From an uncultured Lachnospiraceae bacterium (GTDB taxonomy: Bacteria; Bacillota; Clostridia; Lachnospirales; Lachnospiraceae): DNA of 36,159 bases. The notes under the pieces were generated by a model, which worked only from the letters and a program-made list of their open reading frames with translations, made no database searches and was not told the origin of the DNA. The DNA lies in the NCBI GenBank assembly GCA_910586555.1, contig CAJUJY010000034.1, positions 1 through 36,159 of the forward strand, given 5' to 3'. The position numbers and the translations under genes were made by a program. Below, one piece after another: positions 33,733-36,159 of the stretch (position 1 is the stretch's first letter; each line of letters opens with the position of its first letter).

Positions 33733-35760
33733 ATGGAAAAGAAAAGTTTGTTTCCAGCAGTAAAAGGATTTTTACATGGGGGTGATTATAACCCTGAGCA
33801 GTGGCTTGACAGGCCGGATATACTTAAGGAAGATATAAAAATGATGAAAAAAGCAGGAATTAATTCCGCTACCCTTGGAGTATTTTCATGGTCAGTATAC
33901 GAACCATCAGAGGGAAAATACAATTTCAAATGGCTTACAGATACTATGGACAACCTCTATAAAAATGGAATTTATACTGTACTTGCAACACCTTCTGGTG
34001 CACGTCCTGCATGGCTTGATGAAAAATACCCGGAAGCTATGCGCGTTGACAATTACGGACACAGGAACCACCATGGTTTCAGGCATAACCACTGTATGAG
34101 TTCACCTGTATACCGTGAAAAAGTGGAAAATATAATAAAAAAACTTGTTGAATGTGCAGGAAACCACCCAGGTCTTGTAATGTGGCATATTTCCAATGAA
34201 TTTGGTGGCGAATGTTACTGTCCTCTATGTATAAAACGTTTCCAGGAATACCTTGCAGATAAATTTGATAATGACATATCCAAATTAAACCATGCCTGGT
34301 GGAACACATTCTGGAGCCATAATTACAACAGTTTTGGCCAGATAGAACCTCCATTTGCCAATGGTGAAATAACAAGCCTTGGGCTTGACCTTGAATGGAA
34401 GCGTTTTACCACATGGAATATGACAGATTATATGAAATCTGAAATAAAGCTTTTAAAGGAACTTACACCAGAAATCCCTGTTACTACTAATTTTATGGGG
34501 CTTTATGGCGGGCTTGATTACCGTGTAATGGCAGAAGAACTTGATGTTGTTTCATGGGACTCTTACCCTGCACTCCATAACCAGTGGGAAACATTTACAG
34601 AATCAATGGAAAATAATTCATTTGACCATGTAACCATGCGTTCCATGAAAAAAGACAAGCCGTTTATGCTTATGGAGAGTGCACCAGGGCTTGTAAACTG
34701 GCAGCAGTATAATAAAGTAAAACGCCCAGGCGTACACAGGCTCTTTTCAATGCAAGCACTTGCATGTGGCTCTGATACAGTACAATATTTCCAGTGGAGA
34801 AAGGGAAGGGGTTCTTTTGAGCAGTACCATGGTGCAGTAACAGACCATCTGGGCACAGATGACACAAGGATATTTAAAGAGGTTGCAGGGCTTGGTGCAG
34901 AACTTGGAAAAATTTCAAAAGCTGTGGGCACAGTTGTAAAGGCAAAGGCTGCCCTTTTATATGACTGGGACAACAGATGGGCAATAGAAGATATAAAAGG
35001 TCTAAGCAATGAAACCAAAAAATACACTGAAACATGCCGTGACATTTACAGGCAGTTTTTAAGGCTTGGAATTGAAATGGATATAATTGCCTCTGACAGC
35101 GGTTTTATGGATTATGATATAGTAATTGCACCAATGCTTTATATGTTAAGACCCGGTGTTGCAGATGAAATGAAAGCATTTGTAGAAAAAGGTGGGCAGC
35201 TTCTTGCAACATACCTTACAGGATATGTAGACATAAACCAGCTATGCTATCTGGGAGGATTTCCAGGGGACGGCCTTACAGGCCTTTTTGGCGTAACCAG
35301 TGAAGAAATAGACACATTGTACCCATCAGACCATAATGCAGCATTATTTAAAGATGGAAGCATTGCAGAAATAAAGGACTATGCAGAAACCCTGCGTGTA
35401 AATGATGCAAAAGTCCTTGCTTCATATATGGAAGACTTCTATAAAGGTACGCCAGCAGTTACAGCAAGGGATTATAAAAAAGGCACAGCATATTACGTTG
35501 GTGCAAGGATTTCCAATGAAAAAATGCAGGAAATCTTCCTTGAAATGGCAGAAAAAGCTGGTGTAGAACACAAAGAACTTCCACTTGGCATAGAATACCA
35601 TAAAAGAACAGCAGATGGTGAAACCTATGAATTTTATCTTAATAATTCAGAAGAAACCAAAATGGTTAAAAATGTAACAGGAACAAACCTTTTAAATGGT
35701 GAAAAAATAAATGGAGTATTGGAATTAGGGAAATATGGGGCAGCAGTGATAGAATTGTAA
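33733..35760 (+). CDS. GH42 beta-galactosidase, cytoplasmic
   Basis: The 675-aa protein is a full-length GH42 enzyme hydrolysing beta-galactosides, such as galacto-oligosaccharides from arabinogalactan or galactan side chains. It opens with FLHGGDYNPEQW. Acid/base Glu156 lies in WHISNEFGG and nucleophile Glu315 in FMLMESAPG. Cys121, Cys161, Cys163 and Cys166 have the spacing of the GH42 zinc site. The trimerisation domain and small C-terminal beta domain (ending GKYGAAVIEL) complete it. There is no signal peptide, so it works inside the cell on imported oligosaccharides. Ribosome site GAAAGAGG precedes the ATG. It follows the arabinanase after a terminator, so it has its own transcript or receives read-through. 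Confidence 0.94.
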   Translation: MEKKSLFPAVKGFLHGGDYNPEQWLDRPDILKEDIKMMKKAGINSATLGVFSWSVYEPSEGKYNFKWLTDTMDNLYKNGIYTVLATPSGARPAWLDEKYPEAMRVDNYGHRNHHGFRHNHCMSSPVYREKVENIIKKLVECAGNHPGLVMWHISNEFGGECYCPLCIKRFQEYLADKFDNDISKLNHAWWNTFWSHNYNSFGQIEPPFANGEITSLGLDLEWKRFTTWNMTDYMKSEIKLLKELTPEIPVTTNFMGLYGGLDYRVMAEELDVVSWDSYPALHNQWETFTESMENNSFDHVTMRSMKKDKPFMLMESAPGLVNWQQYNKVKRPGVHRLFSMQALACGSDTVQYFQWRKGRGSFEQYHGAVTDHLGTDDTRIFKEVAGLGAELGKISKAVGTVVKAKAALLYDWDNRWAIEDIKGLSNETKKYTETCRDIYRQFLRLGIEMDIIASDSGFMDYDIVIAPMLYMLRPGVADEMKAFVEKGGQLLATYLTGYVDINQLCYLGGFPGDGLTGLFGVTSEEIDTLYPSDHNAALFKDGSIAEIKDYAETLRVNDAKVLASYMEDFYKGTPAVTARDYKKGTAYYVGARISNEKMQEIFLEMAEKAGVEHKELPLGIEYHKRTADGETYEFYLNNSEETKMVKNVTGTNLLNGEKINGVLELGKYGAAVIEL

Positions 35761-36108
35761 GAATATATAACTATAATTTATAAATTTCAAATGTTGCTGC
35801 ATAAATTTATTTGTTATAGCAAAATTGTTTTATAAATTCATCATAACCTTCTTTATTATAAAAATTTTTTAATTAAAAATATTTTTAAATAAGCTGGTTG
35901 TGGTGAATTTTTTATATATTTTTGATTAGACATGTCCATACAGGTCTTTTTAATTATTAAAAAACAAGCTTAATCTAAAAATATTATAAATGATAACTTT
36001 GAGATCAATTTAATAAAAAAATTTAACTTTTTAAAGAGATAAGACAGAGTTTGGTATTTTAACCCTCAAAAACCTTTGGAGTCCTTTATATAAACAGGAT
36101 TTTACATA
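35761..36108. other. AT-rich intergenic region after the GH42 gene
   Basis: No gene and no convincing T-tailed hairpin seen. The last part (GGAGTCC at 36078-36084 and the AT-rich stretch after it) resembles, in reverse orientation, the right inverted arm next to copy B of the structured element (about 11 of 15 positions). Confidence 0.55.
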
Positions 36109-36159
36109 GTCAAGCGGATATTCGCAATCCGCATTGCCTGCAAGCAGGCATTGGCTACT
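36109..36159 (-). ncRNA. conserved structured leader RNA element, copy C (cut by the window end)
   Basis: Read on the minus strand this is the 3' 51 nt of copies A and B without visible change: AGTAGCCAATGCCTGC, the GCCTGC-TT-GCAGGC hairpin, and the GCGGAT/ATCCGC hairpin ending in TTGAC. The rest lies beyond the window. It faces away from any gene that follows in the window, converging on the GH42 gene. Confidence 0.7.

Noticed and set aside
1..36159. tRNA or rRNA genes, CRISPR arrays, prophage or intact insertion sequences
   Set aside because: None recognised on reading both strands; no transposase or integrase gene is present.

Overview
The window looks like a chromosomal piece of a low-GC, Gram-positive gut clostridium, most likely Lachnospiraceae. 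The reasons are AT-rich DNA with strong GGAGG ribosome sites, a split-subunit sodium-pump decarboxylase operon, a chemotaxis receptor, very large modular secreted glycosidases with Big2-like and BspA-like tails, and no outer-membrane (SusC/D) genes. Genus is not claimed.

Layout. (1) 399-5560 (+): a five-gene operon for a biotin-dependent, Na+-translocating decarboxylase: CoA-type carboxyltransferase, lipoprotein-like gamma subunit, free biotin carrier, beta subunit (Na+ channel) and an oxaloacetate/pyruvate-type carboxyltransferase. Having both a CoA-ester and a 2-oxo-acid carboxyltransferase on one biotin carrier resembles transcarboxylase. (2) 5668-8407 (+): a methyl-accepting chemotaxis protein overlapping a YlxM-like regulator, then a GNAT acetyltransferase. 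(3) 8435-10256 (-): the C-terminal remnant of a PD-(D/E)XK (Rpn-type) protein, and a TetR regulator/GNAT pair with a palindromic operator candidate. (4) 10515-25183 (+): a mannan-type polysaccharide region. It holds a GH5 gene cut in half, fused in frame to a module from its neighbours and frameshifted by a 25-bp tandem duplication. It also holds two giant GH26 mannanases with carbohydrate-binding modules and the same C-terminal module, with an aldose 1-epimerase between them. (5) 25626-26351 (+): TcdA, a tRNA t6A-modification housekeeping enzyme. (6) 26781-35760 (+): a giant secreted GH43 endo-arabinanase whose signal peptide is cut from the enzyme by a 9-G homopolymer, and a cytoplasmic GH42 beta-galactosidase.

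How they work together: the exported GH26 and GH43 enzymes would cut mannan and arabinan (pectin side chains) outside the cell. GH42 and the mutarotase-like epimerase would finish oligosaccharides and sugars inside. No transporter is in the window. The decarboxylase operon belongs to fermentation-linked Na+ energetics.

Most unusual are the long leaders of the glycosidase genes. A conserved 191-nt, GC-richer, multi-hairpin element occurs at 20159-20349 and 25266-25456, and cut by the window edge at 36109-36159 on the minus strand. A reduced copy of its core lies at 12980-13040. The core is nearly invariant while the stems around it change but still pair, which is how structured RNAs behave. 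I do not recognise it as a known riboswitch. The 25266 copy is also bracketed by 22-nt inverted repeats and a perfect 9-bp direct repeat, as in a MITE-like insertion.
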